A DNA stretch of 64,000 bases from Erythrobasidium yunnanense (GCA_001600175.1 BCJC01000007.1:954115-1018114), one strand, 5' to 3'. Positions 1 to 12,424 are shown, numbered from the stretch's first letter. Translations and numbers: made by a program. Notes: generated by a model not told the origin, from the letters alone.

Positions 1-57
1 AAGGCTGAGGACGGCGGCCAGCGCGGTCCTCTTCGAATTTGACGACGATGGATGCAT
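1..57 (-). CDS. 5' end of an unidentified gene leaving the window
   Basis: A minus-strand ATG at 57 opens a frame that stays open to the window edge and reads MHPSSSNSKRTALAAVLSL. A basic residue pair followed by an Ala/Leu/Val run resembles the start of a signal peptide or membrane anchor. It would share a promoter of about 330 bases with the plus-strand BTB-like gene at 386. Only 19 codons are visible, so neither the gene nor its function can be confirmed here. Confidence 0.3.
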   Translation of the reverse strand, partial: MHPSSSNSKRTALAAVLSL

Positions 58-385
58 AACGACTGAGGGAGAGTGTTGTAGGAGCAGAAGAGAACTGAGA
101 ACGAGATGACTGCTTGAAGGTGGAAGGTGAAAGATAAAGGGAGATAGATGTCAGACAATTTGTAGGAGCGAAGGGGCCAACGCGTCAAAGGACGAGGCGT
201 ACATGGACATTCCTCAAGAATCAAGCACAGCTTGGCCAAGGACAACGACGAGATGCGTATAATTAGTCATATAACAACGATGCGATTCGCGCAGATGTCT
301 GATTGTGCTTGAGGATTCTTGCCATCCGCGATGCTGCTGCCTTTTGCCGACACGTCACTCTGTGTCCAGTCAACTCTCCTGTACG

Positions 386-1330
386 ATGCAGCCATCAGGC
401 TCTTCAGCCTCAGCCAACAGTACTCGAGCAACCTTGTCTCCTTCTCCGGGCCGTCCAGCTGGCTCGAAGTTCCTCACTGTATCTCCGCCATTCGGCAGCA
501 CCACCTTTCTCTGGCCAAACCTCGCTTCCCCTAAACCGCTCGCATGTCACTCCCTCATTAATGGCAACGATGTGGCCTTCGTATTTCCCTTCGAGCAGGT
601 CGCTCACCCACCCCCGGTCCTCTGGGCCCGACAGGCCGACCTGATGGTACTCTCCTCTTACTTTTCTTCAATGTTCATGGGAGGCTTCCGCGAGAGTCAT
701 AACGTTCTGCTCCAAACATCCAAGATCCTCGAGGCATGTCAGAACGATCTTGCAAAGATCGTAGCTGAAGAGCGAGCCAAAGGCCAGCCAGACCATACCT
801 TAGGCGATGAAGATGGAAAGACAGCATGCACATCATCTCGGCCGCTACAATGGCACTTTTCTCTTCCGATCCGCTACATTGTCGTTCGCGACTTTTCTCA
901 CGCAACATATGAAGCTTTCTTGAAGTGGCATCTTACTAAAGAGATCCATTTCACCCCTCTCAAGCACGAAAAGGATGCCTTCTTCCCACAACGTACAGTG
1001 TGCTGTAAATCGGTCTACAAGCTCGCCCATCAGCTGGGTATAAAAGCGCTGGAGGATCTAGCCGCAAAGAACTTCGAAGAGCAGCTTACCCACTCAAACG
1101 TGCTAGAAGAACTATTCTCACCCATCTGCTTCACCTATCCGACCCTGAAAGAAGCTGCAATGCGAGCCTTGGAGCGCAATTGGGCACAGATTATAGCTTC
1201 AAACGGATTGGACACGATCTCGACCTTGGTACAGTCAGATGATAGCGATGCGAAAGAGATAGCTATGCTTGCCCTCGAAATACTCAAGATGGCGCCGAGG
1301 ATCTTTTACGGCCAGACTCTCTCCAAGTGA
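386..1330 (+). CDS. BTB/POZ-like domain protein, single exon
   Basis: An uninterrupted frame of 314 codons starts at the first ATG (386). The frame is open further upstream but without an ATG. The first 50 residues are Ser/Pro-rich and probably disordered. The middle carries a segment ADLMVLSSYFSSMFMGGFRE, which resembles the BTB pattern where a region becomes exposed and the chain folds at S-x-F-x-x-M-F. A second block (VYKLAHQLGIKALEDLA) resembles the BACK-like helices after a BTB fold. BTB proteins usually act as dimerisation or cullin-3 adaptor modules. The role here is unknown. The call rests on short motifs and could be another alpha-helical adaptor. Confidence 0.6.
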   Translation: MQPSGSSASANSTRATLSPSPGRPAGSKFLTVSPPFGSTTFLWPNLASPKPLACHSLINGNDVAFVFPFEQVAHPPPVLWARQADLMVLSSYFSSMFMGGFRESHNVLLQTSKILEACQNDLAKIVAEERAKGQPDHTLGDEDGKTACTSSRPLQWHFSLPIRYIVVRDFSHATYEAFLKWHLTKEIHFTPLKHEKDAFFPQRTVCCKSVYKLAHQLGIKALEDLAAKNFEEQLTHSNVLEELFSPICFTYPTLKEAAMRALERNWAQIIASNGLDTISTLVQSDDSDAKEIAMLALEILKMAPRIFYGQTLSK

Positions 1331-2018
1331 AAAGGCTGATTCGCGATAGGTGCGTGCGTTCTTCATCGGGTAGTTGGACGATAATGTTGAGAGTGCTTAT
1401 GTCAATCTCGCCGAACAGACCACATAGCAACAAGGGAGCATTAACAAAACAAGGAAAGGGCAGCCGATCTTGCGCTGATCAGGATAGACTGCCTAGCTTC
1501 CTTAGGTGACAGCTAATTGTCAAGGTACGTCCCGCAGCGTGCGATTATCAGAGGAGATCGCGAAATATGCTTCTTTTCTCCTCAGCTTGATTATCCGCTA
1601 TTGTGCTTAGGGAGATATGCTTGAAGCTTGTAGTCCTCTGATGTATAGGTCGTTCGTCTAGCTAGCTGCTTGTTCGACATGCACTTCTTCTCCTGTTTCA
1701 AGCATTCATTTCTTTCCAACGCGAACTCGAGAGTTTGAAAGTTGGTACAAGCAGCTTACGGACGCTATCTATGGCCCAAACCTACAAGCTATTGCTTGCT
1801 ACAGCTGAGATGATGATTGACGCGAACGATGTGCTATCGTTCCGCTGTCTCGGCTCAGTCGGTCTGCGTCACATGCTCCTCTCGAAGGTCTCCACCTCCG
1901 CTAATGAAGGCTATTGAGCCGTAACAATACAACCCTTACTGCCGAATTGATACTCTCTATCTCTTTCCCATTCCCTTCACGGTCCTGATCTGCAAGACTG
2001 CAGCACGCCCTCGCTCTC
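1331..2018. other. Intergenic, no gene seen
   Basis: About 690 bases between the BTB-like gene and the alcohol dehydrogenase. Open frames are short, lack good start contexts and show no recognisable protein. It probably holds the 3' end of one gene and the promoter of the next. Confidence 0.5.
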
Positions 2019-3209
2019 ATGGCTGATAGCATACCTAAGCAGCAGACAGTCGCGCTTATTCGGGAGCTTGGTGGACCTCTGGAGTTCGTAGACGACTATC
2101 CAGTGCCTACACCCGGTCAGAATGAAGTACTCGCGAAGGTCCTTTACACCGGCGTCTGTCAAAGCGGTGAGCCCGGCATAGCATAGATTGCGTGTATAGA
2201 ATCAACGGACATACTACAGACCTCCACACCAAGAACGGCACCGCAGCTGGTCCAGACGGCAAGCCTATCACTAAGATCAAGCTTCCTCACATCGGAGGGC
2301 ATGAAGGCGTAGGACGTATCGTAGCTCTCGGACCAGGCTGCAAGCCCGATGTAGCAATAGGGCAGATCGTAGGCATACGCTTTCTGTCTCGCGTCTGCAG
2401 AAGGTGCGAGTACTGCCTTGCTGGCAAAGAACAGCACTGCCAGAATGCCACAAACCATCTGCATCATGAAGATGGCGCTTTTCAGCAGTATATAGCTTTG
2501 GATGCAGACTATCTCACTATCCTGCCCAATGATGTTCCGCTGCATCTGACTGGGCCGGTGCTGTGTGCTGGATTGACAGCATACAAGGTGAGTCTCCCGC
2601 CTGCTTTCTCATGCTTCCGCTGACAGGAGAATGCAGGCCATCAGCAACTGTGACTTGAAGCTAGGCGAATGGCTAGCTGTTATAGGAGCAGGTGGTGGTC
2701 TTGGACATTTGGCTGTCCAGATGGGCGTAGCTCGCGGACTTCGCGTGATTGCCATTGACTCTGGCGCCTCAAAGAAGGAGTACTGTCTCTCCCTGGGCGC
2801 CAAGCATTTCCTCGACTTCAAAGAAACGCCCAATATCCCCCAAGCTGTGATTGAGCTTACGAACGGTGGAGCGCATGGAGTCATTTGTACAGCAGGCAGT
2901 CCGAAAGCATATGCTACAGCAGCGGACCTTCTCCGAATAGGTGGGACTTTGGCGTGTATAGGTATCCCGCCGGGTGCACCTCATCTAGAAACACCCGTTT
3001 CTGCAATAGTCATCAAGGGACTGAAGATAGTAGGAAGCCTTGTGGGATCACTGAAAGAGACGCTGGAAGCCGTGGACCTGACGAGAATGGGCCTCGTCAA
3101 GCCGAATGTGCAGGTCAGACCGTTCAGAGACTTGCCGCAGGTTTACGAAGAGCTAGAGAGGGACGCTATCGCTGGCAGAATCGTGTTAAAGATAGCAGAG
3201 GATGAGTGA
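2019..3209 (+). CDS. Zinc-dependent alcohol dehydrogenase (MDR family)
   Basis: Exons 2019-2166, 2220-2587 and 2637-3209 give 362 residues, the usual length of the family. It should oxidise alcohols or reduce aldehydes with a nicotinamide cofactor. The catalytic zinc ligands are visible as CQSDLH near residue 48, GGHEGVG, and the Cys in LCAGLTAYK. The structural zinc site is the four-cysteine block CRRCEYCLAGKEQHC. The Rossmann motif GAGGGLGHLAVQ follows. The pattern is closest to yeast ADH1-type tetrameric enzymes. I see no targeting peptide, so it is probably cytosolic. Splicing joins the catalytic Cys region across intron 1, which supports the model. The substrate cannot be read from the sequence. 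Confidence 0.93.
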
Positions 3210-3290
3210 AAGCTCGGCAATCTATCTTTTCTTTTACTGAAGCCATCCGAGCATGTTGCTTCTTGCCGAACTCCGACGTGATCATCAGGC

Positions 3291-5479
3291 ATGCCAGACA
3301 TCGAAGAGATCATTGAAGTGCTACAGCGTCGCGCAGAAGAGCTCAGCAGTGCAGTATCGAGCAGCGTAGGGACAGCGCAGGAACGTATAGGCTATCTTCT
3401 CCATGAGGAGGACCTAGTCGGTGTAAGCTCGACCTGCGATTTCTTACGACGCAATGACTGAAGCTGAGGTGTATGGCAGTTACCGCATCGTATATCAGCA
3501 TCCATAGCAGCCTATGCGAATGCGCTCGTCGACGCCGTCACCGCCGGAGGGACCTTGCCGGCGCTTCATCTACCTTCTCTAAGCGACATCACAAATGCAG
3601 CCAAAGGACATTCAAGGCTATCAATCACAGCTCCTCCACCTCCTCCGCCTACGTGGTTCGAGAGAATCGAGCATCGGATTCGGTCAAGACCTCTTCTGTT
3701 CTCGGGCCTTGCTGCATTGTCGCTCTCGCTACCAAGCCTTCTACTTACTCTTCACTACTCGTCTCCTTCATTCCGGCAATCCCTGTTCGCTCATGCACCA
3801 TTCCTGAGGAACGTATACGTCGCTACATCCCGCAGACGTGCCCTTCCACCAACACCGCGTCCGAGGCTTTCAAATGATGGAAAGCATAGACTGGAGAGTG
3901 TTCTCGTCTTAGGCTGTGATTATGGCAGCTACGGACGAGAAGTAGCGAAATCATTCGAGAAGAAGGGCTTCATCGTCTTTGCGACTGTAGGAAGTCTGAG
4001 CGAGATTGACGACCTGGAAAGATCGGGAAACGGATATATCAAGGCTCTCGTACTGGATGCAGGCAATGTGAGCTGAATTACGAGGCGCGCTGAGGAACAT
4101 AGCTGACTTCACGCTTGAACAGCCTGCCTCGGTCGGTGCCTTTGTACGCTCGTTGGGAACAGCTCTGTCTCTACGATACCCTCTCCACAGCGCAGGCGAT
4201 CCTTTCCACCATATCTCTTCCTCGTCGCCTGCCCTTTCCTTAACGAGCGTAATCAACTGCCTCGCTCTCGGCCCTTCATCAGGCTTATCTGGACCCATCG
4301 AGGCATTGTCTTCTGAAGCTATATCACATACCCTCAACAACATCGTAAATACGCCATTGGCCGTCCTGCGTTCTATCATGCCGCTTCTGCGAACAGTACA
4401 CGATGCTTCAGCTGCGACTTTCCAAGCAAGTGTCATTACATGCCTTCCTGCTGCTGAAAGATACGTAGGGACACCCTTCGGTTCAGCTTTCAGGGGCGTA
4501 GCTGCTTCAGCGCTGGCAGACGCTCTAGACGTACTTCGTCGAGAATTGCGTGCCTCAAACGCTTCTGCCCAGCCTGCCGACGCAAGACGGAGGTCTATCA
4601 GTATCATCAACCTGGACGTTGGCTTCCTAGCTCCAGTATGCACGAAGCGGACGACACGTGGTAATTCGCATTCACCGAAATCGACTCCTGCTTTCTCACC
4701 TCAGGATGTAGAAGCGACACTCCCGCACCATCTCAAGAGCGTCTACGCTCCTGCATATATCGCAAATCTGGGTATAGATACGGATAGATGGGCTAGGAAA
4801 CGCTTGCCTGGCCCAAGCGAGTTGGGTGAGACTTGTATCGCTCTAGTGCTCAAGAAAAAGGGTAAAGCACCGGATAGAGCTAGTGTAGGAGTTGGAGGTG
4901 AGCTCATACTTTGTGTGTAAGAGAACATGGCTGACGTGATGCTCTGCAGTGAGAACATACTATATAGCTTCGCTGCTACCGACGAGCTGGATAGATACCT
5001 TCTTCTCGTTCAGACAACGCTTATTGACATCGGCAATGGTTCGAAAAGGTCTCTACCTCGACTATTCTACGAACGCTTCGGCTACGGCTAGCGGTGTTAA
5101 AGGCCGCAAGCGACGGCCTCTTCCTTTGCCAGGCGAGGCATCTTCTATGTCTTCCAACGCGTCTGTTTCTTCACTAGAAGCGGAAGCCGAAGTAGAACAC
5201 ACATCGTCCTCCGACTCGAACTCCCGTGAATCAGAAGGCGACACAGGCGTGATCAGCGAAGCGAGTGGAAGTGGAGCAGACATGCATGAATCAGACACGA
5301 GGCTACCGGCATATGCGCCTTCGGAGCCGGGAAGTGCGAGAGCGTCGACTTTCGCTAGTGGTAGGCCGAGCCCGACTGCACCTAGTCATTCAGGGTTTGG
5401 GAGCGAGCAGGATGGGTATGACAGTCATGAGGAGGGCGTCAGGAGCACGGTACTGGGAGAGAGCTATGTCAGATTGTGA
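3291..5479 (+). CDS. DUF1776 family protein, short-chain-dehydrogenase-like, one membrane helix
   Basis: Exons 3291-3420, 3508-4067, 4123-4897 and 4950-5479 give about 664 residues. The start of exon 2 could instead be 3511, which keeps the frame. A hydrophobic stretch (FSGLAALSLSLPSLLLTLHY) near residue 100 is a likely membrane helix. It is followed by a Rossmann-like strand-loop VLVLGCDYGSYGREVAKSF and by segments resembling short-chain dehydrogenases without an obvious catalytic YxxxK. This layout matches fungal DUF1776 proteins, whose function is not established. The last exon adds an acidic, Ser-rich tail of about 150 residues that is probably disordered. Confidence 0.72.
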
Positions 5480-5714
5480 TAGTGCGGACAGATAGTGGCT
5501 TTACGCCTTGTATTGTCCAGATCCGGTATTGTTGTTGGTTTCGTACAGTTTCCGTGATACTATGAGTGATTAAGACGAGACTGTAATTGACCGATGTGGC
5601 CGATTGGACGTGTTTTAGGCTGCCTGCTAGCTCCTAACCAGCCTGTATATCACAACAACAAGGCAAAACCCGCCGTGCGATTACTCCATAGCCGTAATTC
5701 TCTATCCATCAAGT

Positions 5715-7188
5715 CTACACGCCCTTGCTCTGCCAAAGCTCGACCGTCTTGTCCTCACCTCCCGCAGCGACCATTTCTCCATTCCACTGTACGCAGAGCA
5801 ATTTCCCAGCTTTCTTATCCTTCGTCTGTCTAGGCAGGTTGAACAATGCCTGTTTCGGACTTCTTATATCCCAGATCTTGGCAGTCGCGTCATATGATAC
5901 ACTCGCCAATAGATTTGCGTTTTCAGGATGCGAAGAGACTGAGGAGACTGGACCAAGGTGGCCTGTAAGCGATAGTGATATAATGGTGTTTTCCTCTCGA
6001 AGATCCCAGACTGCCAGACTCCTGTCTGCATTGGCAGATGCGAAGATCTGCGCTTCCGTAGATAATTGGGTCCCGTCCAGTATCGCTCGGTCGCTTCGCT
6101 TTGACGTAATTTCCTGCCCTGCCATATCTAAGTCCCACACTCTGATAGAATGATCGTTCTGCCCGAACGAGACAGCTCGCGAAGCGGAAGTATTATCGAA
6201 GATCGCTCGAGAAACTTGTCCAACATGGCCAGACATGATCAGAGTAGGGTGGACTTTGACGATCTTTTCGCCCGTAGTGCTTGCGCTTCCTGCAACAGTG
6301 CGACGCTTCTTCGATCGCGGCATGTCTTCGTCCTGCTCTGTGATGCCGTTGCTCGCGTCCTGGACACTTGGGTCGAGATCCCAATATCCGACTAACCCAT
6401 CTCCTCCAGCTGAAAGAAGCGTCTTTTTGCCATCTGAAGACGCTTGTCCTGCTCTCACGCTTGTCACTGGGCCCGTGTGTAATGCTAATGCATGTGTAGC
6501 GTGTGCTTTCGATGGTTCATCCGTCGGTACCTGCCATACTCGCACTACACGATCCATGCCACCACTTGCGATATGCTGAAGTTTGGAAGAAGAGGAAGCG
6601 GGAGAAGATGGAAGCCAGCATGTAGAGAGGACGGGCAGGGTGTGGCCTGTCAAAGTCGCTTGAAGCTGGGCGCCAGAAGAGGAGAATAGACGGACATTGT
6701 TATCGTATGCAGAGGTAAGGAAGTAGCTAAGATCATCGTCAGCTTTTCGGTCTGTTTCGGGGTTGGTAGGTAAATTTGACATACTCTCTCTGCGACAAGT
6801 CTATGTCGGAGACCCAATCTTCCTGTTCGAAAGACGAGAGTGTTCTAGGCGGTAGTATGCTCTCTACATACTCTACGTCGAGCACCGTTTCTTCAGTCAG
6901 ACCTCTTGCTTTCGTCCATTCACCCAGACTTGATCTTAACAATTTCTCATCGATGATAAAGTCGAACGGAACAGCAGCGTCGGTGTTTCCCAGGACTTTG
7001 TTGATGAGCTCTGATAGCTGGAACCGCCGCCAGTCATGGGGTATCATAAATTTGCTCGACGGGATCGCATGCTTGCTGCTGCGAGAAACCAGCCGGACAG
7101 GTATCGCAATGGCTGAAGATGAAGAAGATGAACCTCCTGCTTCTCCTGTTGATGTCGACGCATCTGGTCCACCCTTTGAAGTCGACAT
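5715..7188 (-). CDS. YTM1: Ribosome biogenesis protein YTM1/WDR12 (NLE domain plus WD40 repeats)
   Basis: Two exons, 7188-6785 and 6726-5715, give 471 residues. The intron begins GTATGT and ends TTAG. The N-terminus is an NLE domain (IPVRLVSRSSKHAIPSSKF, then WRRFQLSELINKVLG). The rest is a WD40 propeller with repeats ending in patterns such as VRVWQV, YWDLDP, IRVWDLD, AVWDLRE, KIWDIRS and VELWQS. In yeast, Ytm1 with Erb1 and Nop7 forms the PeBoW complex needed for 27S pre-rRNA processing, and its NLE domain is engaged by the AAA ATPase Rea1. The gene faces RNR1 across a 1.2-kb gap. Confidence 0.93.
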
Positions 7189-8378
7189 GTCGGTGATGTC
7201 GAGAGGAAGACTTGCGTCGCTAGAAACCGAACGAACAGTAAGGCTGTTCTATCGAAGCAAGCTTCTCTGCTCTGTACACCTCTTTCTATCTGGAATGTCT
7301 CTCGTTAGGACTTGTGCAATCGCCCCTCGTCGGTGTCGTTGGCTCCGGCTGCTGATCTTCCATGCTGCACTCTCTCGCTTGGCCATAGCTTTTCACAGCT
7401 ATCATCGATGAGGAGTTCATACGGACTATGTCACATTTCCATCTGCCCGTCGGCTCCCAAAACAGAGCGAGAGCATAGCCAGAGGCAGCATAGCCAAAAG
7501 TACCCAGCGAAATACATCCTCGTTCTGCACGAAGCATACTGTGGAGACTCGCTTAGGGTTCATTACTCGTTTCTTACAGGCGGAACACTGTACTGCCCAT
7601 CCGTGAGGTACTAGATCTCCCCGGAAGCCTAGCCGCTCACATACGAATCCTATCACGATAGTTGGCCTTTAGAACAGTGCACTCGTCAATCTGCCCAGCA
7701 CTGAGCCATCGAGCGACCAAGCTGTTTGGTAAGGACAAGCACGAGCCTGAATTTCTGCTCTGACAGTTGCGCTGCGGGCCGCTCTCTGGCGAGTCGTACT
7801 AGAATAACCATGAGGCCACACACCAGCTTATAACAGTCTCGAAGGCTGTCTATGCCTGAGCTCCTACAGCGTGCATACAATGTCTCCGTCTAATTCGGCT
7901 TCCAGCTTCTTTCTCTCTGAACATCTTCGAATGAAATCCACTAGCAACAAGATATGAAGGACAACATGTAGACGTAGTGTTGAGTCGAAGGACGCGTTTC
8001 TTCCACTCTTTGGTGTCGCGTGAACCGTTGTTTATCGTCGATGTCGATGCAGAATTATGGGCCAGCTCCAGGCTTTCCTGTCAGCTCTGTTGTGTTGTGC
8101 GTAATATAGAGGTATGATGTATCATCAACATTGCTCGCTTGCTTACTTGAGGAATGCACTTTACGCCCAAGTGGCGGCCTTACATACTTTGGCGAAGACG
8201 CGTTCTTTCTCGAGATGGCTCAGCTCTCTCTCTTCTTCCTGCCATCTGTCGACGCGAAGGAAACACAACTACAAGAGATCCTTCAAGACATCTTTACAGC
8301 TTTCTTTATCTTTCATTTCAACACTTTCTGTTTCTTTTCTCTTCTTCACACCCACTCTCTTTAGCCAGTTCAGCAAAC
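7189..8378. other. Divergent promoter region between YTM1 and RNR1
   Basis: About 1.2 kb without a convincing gene on either strand. It contains two perfect ACGCGT boxes (see separate entry) and a long pyrimidine-rich tract at about 8215-8365 just before the RNR1 start, typical of strong fungal promoters. On the minus strand a 25-codon frame (7363-7286) lies upstream of the YTM1 start and could be a small upstream frame in its leader. Confidence 0.5.
7992..8203. promoter_or_regulatory. Two MluI cell-cycle boxes (ACGCGT) upstream of RNR1
   Basis: Perfect ACGCGT hexamers lie at 7992-7997 and 8198-8203, about 380 and 180 bases before the RNR1 start. In yeasts the MBF factor binds this box and drives G1/S transcription of DNA-synthesis genes including ribonucleotide reductase. 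A further copy lies inside RNR1 intron 2 (8656-8661). The hexamer is short, so chance occurrence must be allowed for. Confidence 0.5.
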
Positions 8379-11300
8379 ATGACCTACGTCTTCAAGCGCG
8401 ATGGGCGCAAGGAGCGCGTCGCTTTCGACAAGATTACATCAAGAGTGAGTATACACAGTCAATACAGAGTCCAGCTCGTCCTCGCTGGTCGATTTGGTCG
8501 AATACGCGCTGAGATTATGCATCACAAAAAAAAACAGATTTCAAAGCTCTGCTGGGGACTGGACATGCAGCACGTCGACCCAATTGAGATAACAAAGAAG
8601 GTCGTAAACGGTGTATACAATGTACGCGCGTTCTGTCTCGGCTCTGGCGAAAGCGACGCGTTTGCTGAAAAAGAGAAAATCCAAACGTAATACAGGGCGT
8701 CACGACTGTCGAGCTCGATCAGCTGGCTGCAGAGGTAAGCATACTACCATCTTGGCTGCTTCAGGCGGTCGCGTTTGCCTGAGCAGCGTCGACTGGCTTC
8801 ATGCATGAGCCCGCCTGCCAAACAAGAGCTGACTGTTTCTGCACACTCCAGACCTCGGCATACATGACTGTCCGTCATCCGTAAGTGTTCTATATCGCTC
8901 TTCCCGCCTGCCAGTGCGCGTAGCCTGACTTCTTTCTCGCAGTGATTACGCTGTTCTAGCTGCTCGTATTGCAATCTCCAACCTGCACAAGGAGACAAAG
9001 AAGACCTTCTCACATGTCATTCATGATCTATACACCTATGGTAGCCGCAACACCTCTTCCAGTCATCGCAGAGCACTTGCTTACAAAGACTTTCTTCCAT
9101 GAATGCAGTCAACCCCAAGAATGGACGCAAGTCGCCAATGATCTCACCAGAGACATACGAAGCTGTTATGGAGAACGAAGATGCCCTCAACTCTGCCGTC
9201 CTCTACGACCGCGACTTCACCTACGTTCGTGGCGATCGCATACTACCAGCAGCTAGTCAATAATATGCTGATACTTGGCGATTATATCAATTAGAACTAC
9301 TTTGGATACAAGACACTAGAGCGATCTTACCTTCTTCGAATTGATGGAAAGGTAGCTGAAAGACCTCAACATCTTCTGATGCGTGTAGCAGTCGGCATCC
9401 ACGGAAAGGACATCAACAAGGTCATCGAGTCGTACAATCTTGTACGTTTATCCACAAACATCCTCTCCGGGAGCAATAAGCTAAAGCTTCATCTATCACA
9501 GATGTCTGAGCGATACTTCACCCATGCTTCACCTACGCTTTTCGCAGCTGGTACTCCCAACCCTCAGATGTCGTCGTGCTTCCTCGTCACCATGAAAGAA
9601 GACTCTATCGATGGTATCTACGACACCCTCAAGACCTGCGCCATGATCTCCAAGAACGCTGGTGGTATCGGTCTCAACGTACACTGCATTCGTGCAACTG
9701 GCTCTTATATCGCTGGAACAAACGTAGGCACATCCAATTTATCTATGTGGACATCCAAGCTGAAGCTTGATTGCAGGGATACTCAAACGGTATCGTGCCC
9801 ATGCTCCGAGTCTACAATAACACCGCTCGATACGTCGATCAAGGAGGCAACAAGCGACCTGGTGCCTTTGCCATCTACATTGAGCCATGGCACGCAGATG
9901 TTTTCGAGTTCCTCGACCTCCGCAAGAACCACGGTAAAGAAGAAGTCCGCGCTCGCGATCTCTTCTACGCTCTCTGGATCCCCGATATGTTCATGAGACG
10001 AGTAGAGGAGAACGGTGACTGGCCTCTCTTCTGCCCTGCCGAAGCACCCAACCTCGCCGAGGTGTACGGAGATGAATTCGATGAGCTCTTCTTGAAGTAC
10101 GAGAAGGAAGGACGTGCAAAGAAGACTGTCAAGGCTCAGAAGCTCTGGTATGCTATCCTTGAGGCTCAGACTGAGACCGGAAACCCCTTCATGCTTTACA
10201 AGGACGCCGCGAACCGTAAGCAACCTTCACCGATCTTGCAGGTGTCGTCAAGCTGAAGCATTGCTTACAGGCAAGAGCAACCAGAAGAACCTCGGAACGA
10301 TCAAGAACTCCAACTTGTGCACTGAGATCATCGAGTACTCTGCTCCTGATGAAGTCGCTGTCTGCAACTTGGCCTCTATCGCTCTCCCTACTTTCATTAA
10401 GGACGGTGTCTACAACTTCCAGAAGCTGCACGACGTCACCAAGGTAGTTGCAAGAAACTTGAACAAGGTCATCGACGTCAACTTTTACCCCGTCAAGGAG
10501 GCTCAGAACTCGAACTTCCGTCATCGCCCTATTGGAATCGGTGTGCAAGGTCTCGCAGATGCCTTCATGGCCCTTCGCATGCCTTTCGACAGCCCTGACG
10601 CTCGACGACTGAACAAGGACATCTTCGAGACCATCTACCACGCCGCTCTCGAGGCCTCTTGCGAACTTGCAAAGGAAGAAGGTCACTATCAGTCTTTCCC
10701 TGGCTCTCCAGCTTCTCAAGGCGAGCTTCAGTTCGATCTATGGGGAGTCACTCCTTCCGACAGATGGGACTGGGCTGCATCCAAGGCCAACATCAGAGAA
10801 CACGGTCTACGCAACTCGCTCCTCCTCGCCCCCATGCCTACTGCTTCCACCTCCCAGATTCTCGGCTTCAACGAGTGCTTCGAGCCATACACCTCCAACA
10901 TCTACACTCGACGGGTCTTGGCTGGCGAGTTCCAGATTGTCAACCCATGGCTTCTCCGCGAGTTGGTCGATCTCGGCTACTGGAATGAAGACCTCAAGAA
11001 TCTCATCATTGCTCACCAAGGTTCTATCCAACACATTCCTTTCCTACCAGACGAGATCAAGGCTATCTACCGCACAGTATGGGAGATCAGTCAGAAGAGC
11101 ATCATCGACATGTCTGCAGACAGAGGCGCGTTCATTGATCAATCACAGTCCCTTAACATCCACCTCCAATCACCCACTTTCGCTCAACTCACATCCATGC
11201 ACTTCTACGGCTGGAAGAAGGGTCTCAAGACTGGAATGTACTACCTCCGTACCAAGGCAGCAGTCGGCGCTATACAGTTTACAGTCTCCAAAGAGATTCA

Positions 11301-11694
11301 AGAGAAGGCTAAAGCACAACAAGCAGCAAAGCAAGCCGGTCGCAGTCCTTCCCCGTTGCCAGTTGTCGTCGCTCCCCTCGTCAGTCCGACCGTTGCAGCT
11401 GTCTCTACACCTGTTAAGATGCCCTTGCAGCCCGTCACCAACGGTATCAAGGCGAATGGTGGCAGTGTAGAGGAGATTACCAAAGGCGTTGGTAAGATGG
11501 CAACATCGTTAGTTGGTGCAGGTGCGGACTCTACCCCTATAGCTTTGAAGGTCAAAAAGGAGGAGAAGGAAAATGATGATTCTGAAATCACTTACGAGGA
11601 GGCACTCAAGCGCCGCGAAGAGAAGGAATTGGAGCAGGCTAAATTAATGTGTTCGTTGGAGAACAAAGAAGCATGCATGATGTGCTCAGGATAG
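8379..11694 (+). CDS. RNR1: Ribonucleoside-diphosphate reductase large subunit
   Basis: Ten exons: 8379-8444, 8538-8621, 8696-8734, 8852-8880, 8943-9040, 9109-9224, 9295-9441, 9502-9723, 9777-10215 and 10271-11694, giving 887 residues. The enzyme reduces ribonucleoside diphosphates to deoxy forms together with the small subunit. The N-terminal ATP-cone begins [18 protein letters not shown]. The redox cysteines fall at about residues 218 (PQMSSCFLV) and 445 (AVCNLASI). The radical site N-x-C-x-E is NLCTE near 428-432. The tail ends CMMCSG, the shuttle cysteine pair. Intron 6 starts with the odd donor GTTCGT. The Ala/Pro-rich linker before the tail is long. Upstream ACGCGT boxes suggest S-phase control. 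Confidence 0.97.
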
Positions 11695-12424
11695 TAACTT
11701 TACGCGCATTGGACCAGAAGTTAGGACTTGGGGATGGTTCATGAGCTGCCTCAAAAAGGTTGCATACCCTTCGCTCTACCCTGCACTTCGACACCTCTAT
11801 CTTCTCCAGCGACATCTCTTACTTCTTACTCTATGGAGTCATTTAAGTACATCTCGTCTTCGTTTCTTCTCTAGCTTTTCCTCCTAAGTTTTGGTATCCG
11901 CCCTTTAGCGCTCGATCTGCAGTAATTGTCTGTCGTTACTTTTAATAGTCCTATTAGTCAATCCAATGCTATGCTGTGCACTGCTATCCCCGATCTTCCT
12001 TCATTGCTTTGTATCTTCCTGAGTAAATGCAGCTCGCCTGCAAGTCACGTGGGCTACTGGACGCGTTTACGGCTACTCTTCGGACAGGACACTACTGAGC
12101 CCTTCTGTACTTGTATGGCTGTGTACGTGTCATATGAACTCATCTGGCCTGTACTAAGCGAAATCAAACGATTCTCAGGTCCCAGTTACAGATCGACAGG
12201 CGCATTTCTTCTTTGCTTACATGGCGTTGCGCGTTACTTTCCTTTCGGCTTTGGCTGTGCCTATTCTCTTGTCCTCTTTCGCTTTGCGTACGCTGATTCG
12301 GGCTGCTTACTTTGACGTCGCCCAAAAGGATGGCCGGAGCGACTCCTTTGCTCTCGACTTGACCCATCCTCGATATTCAAAGTTGCAACTTGGCTTGATC
12401 TCCTGCCAATCTCATTGCTGCAAG
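11695..12424. other. Intergenic, no gene seen
   Basis: About 730 bases between RNR1 and the MAPKK gene. It holds the pyrimidine-rich 3' flank of RNR1 (about 11760-11900). The remaining short frames show no family resemblance. It presumably includes the promoter of the following gene. Confidence 0.5.

Noticed and set aside
1735-1917. 60-codon frame before the alcohol dehydrogenase
   Set aside because: Starts with a non-ATG codon, and I find no splice path that joins it to a neighbour.
7630-7715. tRNA-like sequence on the minus strand in the YTM1/RNR1 gap
   Set aside because: A GGCTCAGT-like D-arm and a GATTCG stretch are present, but no anticodon stem forms, the T-loop does not fit and the acceptor ends pair poorly.
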